From an uncultured Shimia sp. (GTDB lineage Bacteria; Pseudomonadota; Alphaproteobacteria; Rhodobacterales; Rhodobacteraceae), in the NCBI RefSeq assembly GCF_947498095.1, contig NZ_CANMJE010000003.1, positions 310,001 to 374,000 of the forward strand: a DNA stretch of 64,000 nucleotides. The letters run 5' to 3'. Numbering within the stretch: position 1 is the stretch's first letter; the number at the start of each line of letters is the position of its first letter. Made by a program: the position numbers and the translations under genes. This document shows, piece by piece, positions 54,497-63,457 of this stretch. The notes under the pieces were generated by a model that was not told the origin of the DNA, searched no databases, and saw only the letters and a list, made by a program, of their open reading frames with translations.

Positions 54497-55297
54497 ATGC
54501 GCAAGGACGTGACGCATTTCAAATGTGATATTGAAGACGGGATCGCTGTGGTGGCTCTCGACCGACCTGATCGCAAGAACCCACTGACCTTTGAAAGCTA
54601 TGCAGAACTGCGAGATTGGTTCCGGGATTTGCATTATGACGATGAGGTCAAGGCCGTGGTCTTTGCGTCAAACGGCGGCAATTTTAGCTCGGGCGGGGAT
54701 GTGCATGACATCATCGGCCCCTTGACCAAGATGAGCATGAAAGAGCTTTTGACCTTTACGCGCATGACCGGTGATCTGGTCAAGGCAATGGTGAATTGCG
54801 GCAAACCGATCATTGCCGCGGTGGATGGTGTCTGTGCCGGGGCGGGAGCGATCATTTCGATGGCGTCCGATTTGCGCGTCGCGACCCCCGAAGCGAAAAC
54901 GGCTTTCCTGTTCAACCGCGTCGGGCTGGCGGGATGTGATATGGGCGCTTGTGCCATTCTTCCGCGGATCATCGGGCAGGGACGTGCGGCAGAACTGTTG
55001 TATCTCGGGCGGGCCATGACCGGCGAAGAGGGCCATGCATGGGGCTATTTCAACCGGCTGGTGTCGGCAGACTATTTGATGGGTGAGGCCATGAAACTGG
55101 CGCGCCGCATCGCGGATGGACCGGGCTTTGCCAACATGATGACCAAGACGATGCTGGCCCAGGAGTGGTGCATGTCGATTGAGCAGGCCATCGAGGCCGA
55201 AGCGCAGGCCCAGGCGATCTGTATGCAAGGCCAGGATTTCCACCGCGCCTATCATGCGTTTGTGGCCAAAGAAAAACCGGTGTTCGAAGGCGATTGA
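54497..55297 (+). CDS. Enoyl-CoA hydratase/isomerase family protein (AbmD-like by context)
   Basis: A 266-residue crotonase-fold protein. The oxyanion-hole segments [15 protein letters not shown] and [22 protein letters not shown] are present, as is the [18 protein letters not shown] helix that carries the usual second catalytic region. It hydrates or hydrolyses a CoA-thioester double bond or ring. It is the first gene of a five-gene operon with acyl-CoA dehydrogenase, 2-aminobenzoate-CoA ligase, tryptophan dioxygenase and RidA, so it probably acts on ring-opened or dearomatised 2-aminobenzoyl-CoA. A GGGTGA-rich sequence precedes the ATG. Confidence 0.85.
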   Translation: MRKDVTHFKCDIEDGIAVVALDRPDRKNPLTFESYAELRDWFRDLHYDDEVKAVVFASNGGNFSSGGDVHDIIGPLTKMSMKELLTFTRMTGDLVKAMVNCGKPIIAAVDGVCAGAGAIISMASDLRVATPEAKTAFLFNRVGLAGCDMGACAILPRIIGQGRAAELLYLGRAMTGEEGHAWGYFNRLVSADYLMGEAMKLARRIADGPGFANMMTKTMLAQEWCMSIEQAIEAEAQAQAICMQGQDFHRAYHAFVAKEKPVFEGD

Positions 55298-55363
55298 ACC
55301 GGGCCGGGGGCCAGCCCCCGGACCCCCGAAGTATTTTGACCAAAATGAAGAATGGAATGAAGC

Positions 55364-56518
55364 ATGGCCGACAAGACGTTCCTGAACTGGCCCTTTTTTG
55401 AACCGCGGCACCGGGCGATCTCGGAGGCCCTTGAGGGTTGGGCAGACAGTAATCTGCACGCGATTGATCATTCTGACACCGACGCGGCCTGTCGCGACTT
55501 GGTTGCAAAACTGGGAGCGGCTGGGTTTCTGCAGCATTCTGCCGTTGACCCAGCAACAGGTGGCAATCTGGATGTGCGCACGCTGTGCCTGATCCGGGAA
55601 ACCTTGGCCCGGCATGATGGTCTGGCAGATTTTGCCTTTGCGATGCAGGGGTTGGGAACCGGCGCGATCTCATTGTTTGGCACGGACGCACAGAAACGCG
55701 AATGGCTGGATCAAACGCGCGTGGGCAAGGCGATTTCCGCCTTTGCATTGACCGAACCGCAATCAGGCTCAGACGTCGCCAATTCGACCATGACGGCGAC
55801 GTTGGATGGGGATGATTTTATCCTGAACGGCGAGAAAACATGGATTTCGAATGGCGGCATCGCGGATGTCTACACGGTCTTTGCCCGAACCGGAGAGGCC
55901 CCCGGTGCCAAGGGCTTGTCGGCCTTCGTCGTGCCTGCGGATCTACCTGGATTTGAGGTGGTTGAGCGGCTTGAAACGATTGCCCCGCATCCTCTGGCAA
56001 CATTACGTTTTACCGATTGCCGGATCCCCGCCAGTGCACTGATTGGGGCGCGGGGTGATGGGTTCAAAATTGCCATGTCGGTGCTGGACGTTTTTCGGTC
56101 AACCGTGGCCGCGGCGGCGTTGGGTTTTGCACGTCGCGCTTTGGATGAGGCCTTGGACCGGGTGACACAGCGCGAGGTTCAGGGCGCTCCTTTGTTCGAT
56201 CTGCAGATGGTTCAAGGACATATCGCGGATATGGCGCTGGATGTGGATGCGGCGGCGCTGTTGGTCTATCGCGCGGCCTGGACCAAGGATTCCGGCGCCC
56301 TCCGCATCACTCGCGAGGCTGCGATGGCGAAGCTGTTCGCCACCGATCAGGCGCAAAAGGTGATCGACAAGGCGGTACAACTGCACGGTGGTGACGGGGT
56401 TAAATCCGGCGAAACGGTTGAGCGGCTTTATCGCGAAATCCGCGCGCTCAGAATTTACGAAGGCGCCTCGGATGTCCAGCGCGTGGTGATAGCGCGGCAA
56501 GCGCTGGGCAATCGGTGA
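55364..56518 (+). CDS. Acyl-CoA dehydrogenase
   Basis: A 384-residue FAD enzyme of the acyl-CoA dehydrogenase family. The flavin-binding [15 protein letters not shown] and [13 protein letters not shown], the RVGKAI segment, the [33 protein letters not shown] block with the catalytic Glu region (YEGASD) are all intact. It introduces a double bond next to a CoA thioester. It lies 66 bases after the hydratase gene and 22 bases before the ligase, within the anthranoyl-CoA module. The precise substrate is not evident; it is not of the glutaryl-CoA type. Confidence 0.88.
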   Translation: MADKTFLNWPFFEPRHRAISEALEGWADSNLHAIDHSDTDAACRDLVAKLGAAGFLQHSAVDPATGGNLDVRTLCLIRETLARHDGLADFAFAMQGLGTGAISLFGTDAQKREWLDQTRVGKAISAFALTEPQSGSDVANSTMTATLDGDDFILNGEKTWISNGGIADVYTVFARTGEAPGAKGLSAFVVPADLPGFEVVERLETIAPHPLATLRFTDCRIPASALIGARGDGFKIAMSVLDVFRSTVAAAALGFARRALDEALDRVTQREVQGAPLFDLQMVQGHIADMALDVDAAALLVYRAAWTKDSGALRITREAAMAKLFATDQAQKVIDKAVQLHGGDGVKSGETVERLYREIRALRIYEGASDVQRVVIARQALGNR

Positions 56519-56540
56519 CGTGAGCAGGGGAGGGGAAGAC

Positions 56541-58160
56541 ATGCTGGGCAGTTCTGCACACGAGGATAGTTTCGCACGGGACAACCTTCCTGCCTTGGAC
56601 ACATGGCCGGACCTTTTGCTTGAGGGGTTTGACTATCCGGATCGCCTGAATGCCGCGGTGGAACTGACCGATGCGATGGTCGCGCGTGGATTTGGCGACA
56701 ACACGGCACTGATCGGGAATGGCCGGCGCCGGACGTACAAAGAACTGGCGGATTGGACAAATCGGCTGGCGCATGTGCTGGTCGACGATCTCAAAGTGAA
56801 ACCCGGCAATCGGGTGCTGATCCGATCGGCCAACAACCCGGCGATGGTCGCGTGCTGGCTGGCTGCAACCAAAGTTGGGGCCGTTGTGGTGAATACCATG
56901 CCGATGTTGCGCGCAGCAGAACTGGCCAAATACGTGGCCAAGGCTGAAATTAGCCACGCTTTGTGCGACACACGCCTGATGGACGAAATGACCGCCTGTG
57001 CCAAGGGCAGCAAAACGCTGACCACGGTTGTGGGGTTCGACGGAACCGCCAATCACGACGCCGAGTTGGACCGGTTGGCGCTGGAGAAATCAGTGACCTT
57101 TGAAGCGGTGCAAACCAGTCAGGATGATGTCGCTCTGATCGGTTTCACCAGTGGCAGCACGGGTGAGCCAAAGGGAACCATGCATTTTCACCGTGATCTT
57201 TTGGTCATTGCCGATGGCTATGCTCAAGAGGTGCTTGGCGTTAGCCCTGACGATGTGTTTGTTGGCTCTCCACCATTGGCCTTTACCTTTGGGTTGGGTG
57301 GGCTTGCGATCTTTCCCTTGCGGTTTGGCGCGGCGGCCACGTTGCTGGAACAGGCGACGCCGCCCAACATGATTGAGATCATCGAAAAATTTAAGGCAAC
57401 TGTCTGTTTTACGGCGCCTACGGCCTATCGCGCGATGTTGGCCGCGATGGACGCGGGCGCGGACCTGTCCAGTCTGCGTGCGGCGGTATCAGCCGGAGAG
57501 ACACTGCCGGCGCCGGTTTATGAGCAGTGGATTGAGAAGACGGGCAAACCGATGCTGGACGGGATCGGGGCAACTGAAATGCTGCACATCTTTCTGACCA
57601 ACCGCTTTGAAGATCATCGCCCGGCCTGTACCGGCAAGCCTGTTACGGGCTACGAGGCTAAGATTGTGGGCGAGGATGGAGCAGAGTTGCCACGTGGCGA
57701 AGTCGGGCGCCTTGCCGTGCGTGGGCCAACAGGATGTCGCTATCTCGGTGGCGAAAAGCAACAGGCTTACGTGCTGGATGGCTGGAACCTTTCTGGCGAT
57801 GCCTTCTCTCAGGATGCCGAGGGGTACTTCCATTTTGCCGCGCGCAACGATGATATGATTATCTCGGCGGGCTACAACATCGCCGGGCCCGAGGTTGAGG
57901 CGGCGATGCTGGCGCATGAGGCGGTATCCGAGTGCGCGGTGATCGGTGTGCCGGACGAGGCCCGCGGCGCAATTGTTGAGGCTCATGTTGTGCTGAACAC
58001 CGGATCCGAAGCCTCGGACTTGATGGCCAAGGTGCTGCAAGATCATGTGAAACAGGCGATTGCGCCATACAAATATCCACGGTCCGTCGTTTTCCGCGAG
58101 ACCCTGCCCAAAACCGAAACGGGCAAAATCCAACGTTTTAGATTGAGAGACGACGCATGA
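56541..58160 (+). CDS. 2-Aminobenzoate (benzoate-family) CoA ligase
   Basis: A 539-residue AMP-forming aryl-CoA ligase. The phosphate loop GFTSGSTGEPKGTMH, the DGIGATEMLHIFLTN adenine-pocket motif (diagnostic of benzoate/2-aminobenzoate ligases), the GWNLSGDAF hinge and the C-terminal catalytic Lys in KTETGKIQRFRLR are present. ATG 56541 follows a strong GGAGGGGA; a GTG at 56520 is less likely. The product of tryptophan breakdown, anthranilate, is the natural substrate because the next gene is tryptophan 2,3-dioxygenase, coupled by an ATGA overlap. It corresponds to AbmG of the aerobic 2-aminobenzoyl-CoA pathway. Confidence 0.87.
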   Translation: MLGSSAHEDSFARDNLPALDTWPDLLLEGFDYPDRLNAAVELTDAMVARGFGDNTALIGNGRRRTYKELADWTNRLAHVLVDDLKVKPGNRVLIRSANNPAMVACWLAATKVGAVVVNTMPMLRAAELAKYVAKAEISHALCDTRLMDEMTACAKGSKTLTTVVGFDGTANHDAELDRLALEKSVTFEAVQTSQDDVALIGFTSGSTGEPKGTMHFHRDLLVIADGYAQEVLGVSPDDVFVGSPPLAFTFGLGGLAIFPLRFGAAATLLEQATPPNMIEIIEKFKATVCFTAPTAYRAMLAAMDAGADLSSLRAAVSAGETLPAPVYEQWIEKTGKPMLDGIGATEMLHIFLTNRFEDHRPACTGKPVTGYEAKIVGEDGAELPRGEVGRLAVRGPTGCRYLGGEKQQAYVLDGWNLSGDAFSQDAEGYFHFAARNDDMIISAGYNIAGPEVEAAMLAHEAVSECAVIGVPDEARGAIVEAHVVLNTGSEASDLMAKVLQDHVKQAIAPYKYPRSVVFRETLPKTETGKIQRFRLRDDA

Positions 58161-58996
58161 GTGATCAGGCCTATAACCCCGGTAGCGATGGCGCAAAGAT
58201 GTCATTTAAGGACGCGATGTCTTATGGTGACTACCTGCATCTTGATGCGTTACTGGACCAGCAGCACCCGCAATCTGATGCCCATGATGAATTGCTCTTT
58301 GTCATCCAGCACCAAACCAGCGAATTGTGGATGAAGCTGGCAATCCATGAAATGGCGGCAGCGCGAGATGCGCTAAAATCCGGTGACATGGCGCATATGT
58401 TTAAGATGCTGGCGCGGGTTAGTCGCATCTTTGAGCAGCTCAACAATGCATGGGACGTGTTGCGCACCATGACTCCCGCGGATTACACGCGGTTTCGCGA
58501 AGCGCTGGGGCCATCGTCGGGCTTCCAGTCCTACCAATACCGCATGATCGAATACGTTTTGGGCAATCGAAATCCCAACATGTTGAAGCCTCATGAACAT
58601 ATGCCCGAAGTCCACCAGATGTTGGCCGACGAACTGACGCGACCCAGTTTCTACGACGAAGTGGTGCGTTTCTTGTTTCGCACCTTGGACGGGACCGAAG
58701 ACAATCTGCCCGCGCCTCAGTTAGTGACGCCGCACCAAGCAGATCCTGAAATTCAGGCCCGCTGGAAGGAGGTTTATGAGAATGTTGATACCCATTGGAA
58801 ACTCTACGAGCTGGGAGAAAAGCTTGTCGACCTCGAGGATTACTTCCGGCGCTGGCGCTTTAATCACGTCACGACCGTTGAGCGGGTCATCGGCTTTAAG
58901 CGGGGTACGGGTGGTACGTCAGGCGTGCAGTATCTCAGAAAGATGTTGAGCGTCGAACTGTTCCCCGAGCTGTGGCATCTGCGCGGCGAACTCTAG
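58157..58996 (+). CDS. kynA: Tryptophan 2,3-dioxygenase
   Basis: A 279-residue heme enzyme that opens L-tryptophan to N-formylkynurenine. By comparison with the Xanthomonas enzyme, the active-site His52 (FVIQHQTSELW), Arg114 (RFREALGPSSGFQS), the heme-ligand His237 (RFNHVTTVERVIG) and Thr251 (GTGGTSG) are all in place. It starts the kynurenine route; formamidase (kynB) and kynureninase (kynU), needed to reach anthranilate, are not in the window. Its ATG overlaps the ligase TGA. Confidence 0.95.
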   Translation: MSDQAYNPGSDGAKMSFKDAMSYGDYLHLDALLDQQHPQSDAHDELLFVIQHQTSELWMKLAIHEMAAARDALKSGDMAHMFKMLARVSRIFEQLNNAWDVLRTMTPADYTRFREALGPSSGFQSYQYRMIEYVLGNRNPNMLKPHEHMPEVHQMLADELTRPSFYDEVVRFLFRTLDGTEDNLPAPQLVTPHQADPEIQARWKEVYENVDTHWKLYELGEKLVDLEDYFRRWRFNHVTTVERVIGFKRGTGGTSGVQYLRKMLSVELFPELWHLRGEL

Positions 58997-59062
58997 AGCA
59001 AGAAACCGAAATCAGACCAACTTGCCCGACGTGGGCAGGATGGCATTAAGAAAGGCAGAGAC

Positions 59063-59461
59063 ATGGGCCTCACACAAATTCACCCCGAGGGATGGGCGCC
59101 TGCATTGGGGTATGCCAATGGCATGCTGGCCGAGGATGGCACGCTGCACGTCGGGGGCCAGATTGGCTGGGATGAAAACAAAGAATTCGTCTCGGACGAT
59201 TTCATCGGACAGATGGAGCAGGTGCTGCGTAACATCGTGGCAATCGTGGAAGCCGCGGGCGGTGAAGTGACGGACATCGCGCGGCTGACTTGGTTCGTAA
59301 AAGACAAGCAAGAGTATCTGGCGCGCCAGCGAGAAGTCGGACAAGCCTATCGGAACGTGATGGGTCGGCATTTTCCGGCCATGTCGATGCTTGTCATCAA
59401 GGAATTGATCGAAGATCGTGCGTTGATCGAAATCGAAGCCACAGCGCATATTTCCAAATAG
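59063..59461 (+). CDS. RidA/YjgF/Rid-family enamine-imine deaminase
   Basis: A 132-residue Rid-family protein, a small trimeric chorismate-mutase-like fold. The family strand LHVGGQIGWDENKEFV, the EQVLRNIVAIVEAAGG helix and GRHFPAMSMLVIKELIEDRALIEIEA, with an Arg and Glu near the cleft, are recognisable. It hydrolyses reactive enamines or imines, which fits the amino-substituted ring intermediates of 2-aminobenzoyl-CoA breakdown. It follows kynA by 66 bases. The Arg that marks true RidA deaminases is not certain here, so a broader Rid subfamily is possible. Confidence 0.83.
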   Translation: MGLTQIHPEGWAPALGYANGMLAEDGTLHVGGQIGWDENKEFVSDDFIGQMEQVLRNIVAIVEAAGGEVTDIARLTWFVKDKQEYLARQREVGQAYRNVMGRHFPAMSMLVIKELIEDRALIEIEATAHISK

Positions 59462-59564
59462 TTTTAAGGCCTTTTGAGAGGGAGAACTAAGCGTTTCGTG
59501 ACGCTGTTTTGGCTGTGCGAAGTCTGCCCCTATTCCCGCCCGTCCGTCTCTGTGCCATTATCAA

Positions 59565-59585
59565 ATATTCCAAGATAGAGAATAT
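59565..59585. promoter_or_regulatory. Inverted repeat ATATTC-N9-GAATAT upstream of xdhA
   Basis: Six-base perfect arms sit 81-101 bases before the xdhA start in an AT-rich stretch of the 204-bp gap after the RidA gene. This is a candidate operator for the xanthine dehydrogenase operon; the regulator is not in the window. Confidence 0.35.
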
Positions 59586-59665
59586 CGACTGTTTGGATTT
59601 TCAATAAATGGATCCGTTGGTAGAGTCCTATCTTGTTTGAAATGCGCACGGATCGGAGGTCCTTG

Positions 59666-61123
59666 ATGGCTGTTCGCCACGAAATTCGCTTTATGCTGAA
59701 TGACCGGGACGTTTCTGTCTCGGACCTTGGGGCGTCAAACACGCTCTTGGACTTCCTGCGCCTCGATCAGCGGCTGACCGGCACGAAAGAAGGTTGTGCC
59801 GAAGGAGATTGCGGCGCCTGCACCGTCTTGGTCGGGCGGTTGCATGACGGCGAATTGCGCTATGAGGCCGTGAACGCCTGCATCCGGTTCTTGGCGTCTG
59901 TTGATGGATGTCACGTTGTCACTGTCGAGCATCTGCGTGGCGCAGATGGCGGGTTGCATCCAGTGCAACAGGCCATGGTTGACGAACACGGCAGCCAGTG
60001 TGGGTTCTGCACGCCCGGTTTTGTGATGTCGCTTTATGCGCTGTGGATGCAGGTGCCTGAACCAACTGAGTTACAGGTTGAAACCGCGCTTCAGGGCAAC
60101 CTTTGCCGCTGCACAGGCTATTCGCCGATCATTCGCGCGGCCCACGCGATCAGCCGCCACGGCACGCCTGCTTCGGATTTTCTGATGCAAGAGCGCAAGG
60201 CCGTGACCACGAAACTGGCCGCCTTCGATGACGGCGCGCGGGTCGAAGTCGGACCAGACGACAATCGCGCGATTATTCCCGCTTCGGTCGCGGATCTGGC
60301 CGACGTGCTCACGGTCACTCCTGACGCGACGATTGTCGCCGGTGCTACGGATGTTGGCCTCTGGGTGACCAAGTTTCTGCGCCCCATTGGGCCTGCCGTA
60401 TTCATCGGCCTGATTGATGGCTTGAAACGCATTGAGACCAAGGCGGATGGCATTCATCTGGGCGCTGGTGTCAGCTATTCCGAGGCCGAAGAGACATTGA
60501 CCAAAGCCTTTCCGCATCTCGCCGACTACTGGTCGCGTATCGCGGGTTGGCAGGTGCGCAACATGGGCACGATTGGCGGCAATATCGCCAATGGCTCTCC
60601 TATCGGCGATACACCTCCGGTTCTGATCGCACTAGATGCGTCGATCATCTTGCGCTGCGGCGACAGCCAGCGGGTTGTGCCTCTCGCAGACTTCTTTGTC
60701 GACTACGGCAAACAGGATCGCGAGGCAGGAGATTTTGTTGAGGCGATCCATATCCCGACCTCAACTGAGGATTGGCGCCATGCGGCCTACAAGATTTCCA
60801 AACGCCGGGACGAAGACATCTCGTCGGTCGCGGCCGGGTTCGCGGTCAAAGTAGACAACAACGTAATCACCGAGGCCCGTCTGGCCTTTGGCGGCATGGC
60901 GGCGACACCCAAACGTGCAGCGGCTGCCGAAGCTGCCCTGGTTGGACTGGCCTTTGATGCAACTAGCTTTGAGACCGCTGCCAAGGCGCTCGCAAAGGAT
61001 TTTTCACCGCTCACCGATTGGCGGGCAAGCGCAGACTATCGTCTGAAAGTGGCACAGAATCTTCTGAAACGCTTCTGGCTGGAACAAAGCGGCTCGGCAG
61101 AAGCCGTACGCCTCAGCGCGTGA
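59666..61123 (+). CDS. xdhA: Xanthine dehydrogenase small subunit (2Fe-2S and FAD)
   Basis: A 485-residue subunit. Residues 1 to about 160 hold two 2Fe-2S clusters: a plant-type cluster (C44, C49, C52, C72) and a helical one (C112, C115, C147, C149). From about 190 to 360 is the FAD domain with VAGATDVGLWVTK and GTIGGNIANGSPIGD, and a CO-dehydrogenase-flavoprotein C-terminal domain ends it. It passes electrons from the molybdenum centre in XdhB to NAD+. I chose ATG 59666, which has GGAGG six bases upstream; ATG 59633 lacks one. Confidence 0.94.
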   Translation: MAVRHEIRFMLNDRDVSVSDLGASNTLLDFLRLDQRLTGTKEGCAEGDCGACTVLVGRLHDGELRYEAVNACIRFLASVDGCHVVTVEHLRGADGGLHPVQQAMVDEHGSQCGFCTPGFVMSLYALWMQVPEPTELQVETALQGNLCRCTGYSPIIRAAHAISRHGTPASDFLMQERKAVTTKLAAFDDGARVEVGPDDNRAIIPASVADLADVLTVTPDATIVAGATDVGLWVTKFLRPIGPAVFIGLIDGLKRIETKADGIHLGAGVSYSEAEETLTKAFPHLADYWSRIAGWQVRNMGTIGGNIANGSPIGDTPPVLIALDASIILRCGDSQRVVPLADFFVDYGKQDREAGDFVEAIHIPTSTEDWRHAAYKISKRRDEDISSVAAGFAVKVDNNVITEARLAFGGMAATPKRAAAAEAALVGLAFDATSFETAAKALAKDFSPLTDWRASADYRLKVAQNLLKRFWLEQSGSAEAVRLSA

Positions 61124-61137
61124 GAGGAGAAGCAGAG

Positions 61138-63453
61138 ATGACCACCGCAAGCACCATAAAAGGCGCCGTCAACACCGACCTGCGCCACGACAGCGCGACC
61201 AAACACGTGTCCGGCCGTGCGGAATACACCGATGACATTCCTGAACCGGCAGGTACGCTGCACGCCTATCTGGGCGTGTCCAATGTTGCCCATGCCACGT
61301 TGAACGGGGTTTATCTGGAAGCCGTTCGCAGCGCCGCCGGTGTGGTGGGCGTGCTGACGGCGGCTGACATTCCCGGTGTCAACGATGTGAGCCCGACCGG
61401 CCGCCATGACGAACCTGTGTTTCCGACCGAAAAGATCGAGTTCCACGGTCAACCGCTGTTTGCCGTTGTCGCCGATACCCGCGACAATGCCCGTCGCGCG
61501 GCGGAACTGGCCAAAGTGGATTGCGATGTGCTGCCCCATGCGTTGGACCCCATTGCCGCGCAAGATGCAGGCTATCCCCATATCACCGACAATCTGACCT
61601 TGGCGCGAGGCGATGCCGCAGGCGCGATGCCCAAGGCGCAACATCGCATTGCCGGGCGCATGGAGATTGGCGGTCAGGATCACATGTATCTGGAAGGCCA
61701 TATTGCCTTTGCCATTCCGGGCGAAGATGACGATGTGATCGTGCATTGCTCAACCCAACACCCCTCTGAGGCACAGCATATGGTGGCCCACGTTCTGGGC
61801 GTGCCTTCGAACGCTGTAGTCGTGAACGTACGCCGTATGGGCGGCGGGTTTGGTGGTAAGGAAAGCCAGATGAACCTGTTCTGCGCTGTTGCTGCGATGG
61901 CCGCAAAGAAGTGGAACGTGCCGGTGAAAATTCGCCCCGACCGTGATCAGGACATGACCGCGACGGGCAAACGCCATGACTTTGTCGTTGATTACGAAGT
62001 TGGGTTTGACAATGACGGTCGCATCGAAGCCGTCAAAGGCGATTTTGCGGCCCGTTGCGGCTGGAGTTCGGACCTATCCGGCCCCGTCACCGATCGCGCG
62101 CTGTTTCATGCGGATAACGCCTATTTCTATCCGAATGTGAAACTCGTCAGCCAACCGATGAAGACCAACACGGTGTCAAACACCGCGTTTCGGGGCTTTG
62201 GTGGCCCGCAGGGGGTGGTGGCGGCTGAACGTATGATCGAAGAGATCGCCTATGCGCTGGGCAAGGACCCGTTAGAGGTGCGCAAAGCCAACTTCTATGG
62301 CGGAAAAGGGCGTGATCTGACACCATATCACCAAGAGGTTGAAGACAATATTCTCGACCGCCTGATTGGTGAGTTGGAGCAAAACTCAGACTATCAGGCG
62401 CGGCGCAAAGCCATCATCGCGCACAACGCCAAGGGCGGCATCATCCGCAAGGGGATTGCCCTGACGCCTGTCAAGTTCGGCATCTCGTTCACCGCCACAT
62501 GGTACAATCAGGCAGGCGCCTTGGTGCATGTTTACAATGATGGGTCTATCCATCTGAACCACGGTGGCACTGAGATGGGACAGGGGTTGAACACCAAGGT
62601 GGCTCAGGTCGTTGCAGATGCCTTTCAGGTGGACTTTGACACCATCAAGATCACGAAGACCACGACTGAAAAGGTACCGAACACCTCGGCCACAGCGGCG
62701 TCGAGCGGTTCAGACCTCAATGGAATGGCAGCTTTGAATGCCTGCGACCAGATCAGGGAACGTCTGATCGCCTTCGCGGTTGAAAACTGGGGTGTTGCCG
62801 CGGATCAGGTCGCGTTCCTGCCCAATCAGGTTCAGGTTGGCGATCAGGTTTTTGCCTTTGGCGACTTTATCAAGCAAGCCTATATGGCACGCGTTCAGCT
62901 GTCGGCGGCCGGGTTCTACAAAACGCCTAAGATTCATTGGGATCGTGCGGCAGGCAAGGGCCGCCCGTTTTATTACTTTGCTTATGGCGCGGCCTGCTCT
63001 GAGGTCAGCATTGATACACTCACCGGAGAATACCGCGTTGACCGTACTGATATCCTGCATGACGTCGGCAGATCGTTGAATCCGATCCTCGACAAGGGCC
63101 AAGTTGAGGGTGCCTTCATTCAAGGCATGGGATGGTTGACCACAGAAGAGCTGTGGTGGGACGACAAGGGCGCGTTGCGAACACATGCGCCCTCAACCTA
63201 CAAGATCCCGCTCGCCTCGGATCGCCCGCGCATTTTCAATGTGGACCTTGCCGATTGGTCCGAAAACCGCGAGCTGACCATCAAACGCTCCAAGGCCGTA
63301 GGTGAACCGCCCTTTATGCTGGGCATCGCCGTGCTCGAGGCGCTGTCGATGGCGGTGGCGTCTGTTGCGGATTACAAGGAATGCCCGCGTCTGGACGCCC
63401 CGGCGACGCCTGAACGTGTATTGATGGCCGTTGAACGGCTGCAAGGGGACTGA
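61138..63453 (+). CDS. xdhB: Xanthine dehydrogenase molybdopterin-binding subunit
   Basis: A 771-residue molybdenum subunit that hydroxylates hypoxanthine and xanthine to urate. The cofactor loops MGGGFGGKE, AFRGFGGPQG, GGTEMGQGLNTK and the TTATSSSG-type SATAASSGSDLNG segment are present, and the catalytic Glu is in KAVGEPPFMLG near the C-terminus. ATG 61138 follows AGAGGAGAAG and lies 14 bases after the xdhA stop. The three genes xdhA-xdhB-xdhC form one operon. Confidence 0.95.
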   Translation: MTTASTIKGAVNTDLRHDSATKHVSGRAEYTDDIPEPAGTLHAYLGVSNVAHATLNGVYLEAVRSAAGVVGVLTAADIPGVNDVSPTGRHDEPVFPTEKIEFHGQPLFAVVADTRDNARRAAELAKVDCDVLPHALDPIAAQDAGYPHITDNLTLARGDAAGAMPKAQHRIAGRMEIGGQDHMYLEGHIAFAIPGEDDDVIVHCSTQHPSEAQHMVAHVLGVPSNAVVVNVRRMGGGFGGKESQMNLFCAVAAMAAKKWNVPVKIRPDRDQDMTATGKRHDFVVDYEVGFDNDGRIEAVKGDFAARCGWSSDLSGPVTDRALFHADNAYFYPNVKLVSQPMKTNTVSNTAFRGFGGPQGVVAAERMIEEIAYALGKDPLEVRKANFYGGKGRDLTPYHQEVEDNILDRLIGELEQNSDYQARRKAIIAHNAKGGIIRKGIALTPVKFGISFTATWYNQAGALVHVYNDGSIHLNHGGTEMGQGLNTKVAQVVADAFQVDFDTIKITKTTTEKVPNTSATAASSGSDLNGMAALNACDQIRERLIAFAVENWGVAADQVAFLPNQVQVGDQVFAFGDFIKQAYMARVQLSAAGFYKTPKIHWDRAAGKGRPFYYFAYGAACSEVSIDTLTGEYRVDRTDILHDVGRSLNPILDKGQVEGAFIQGMGWLTTEELWWDDKGALRTHAPSTYKIPLASDRPRIFNVDLADWSENRELTIKRSKAVGEPPFMLGIAVLEALSMAVASVADYKECPRLDAPATPERVLMAVERLQGD

Positions 63454-63457
63454 CCTG

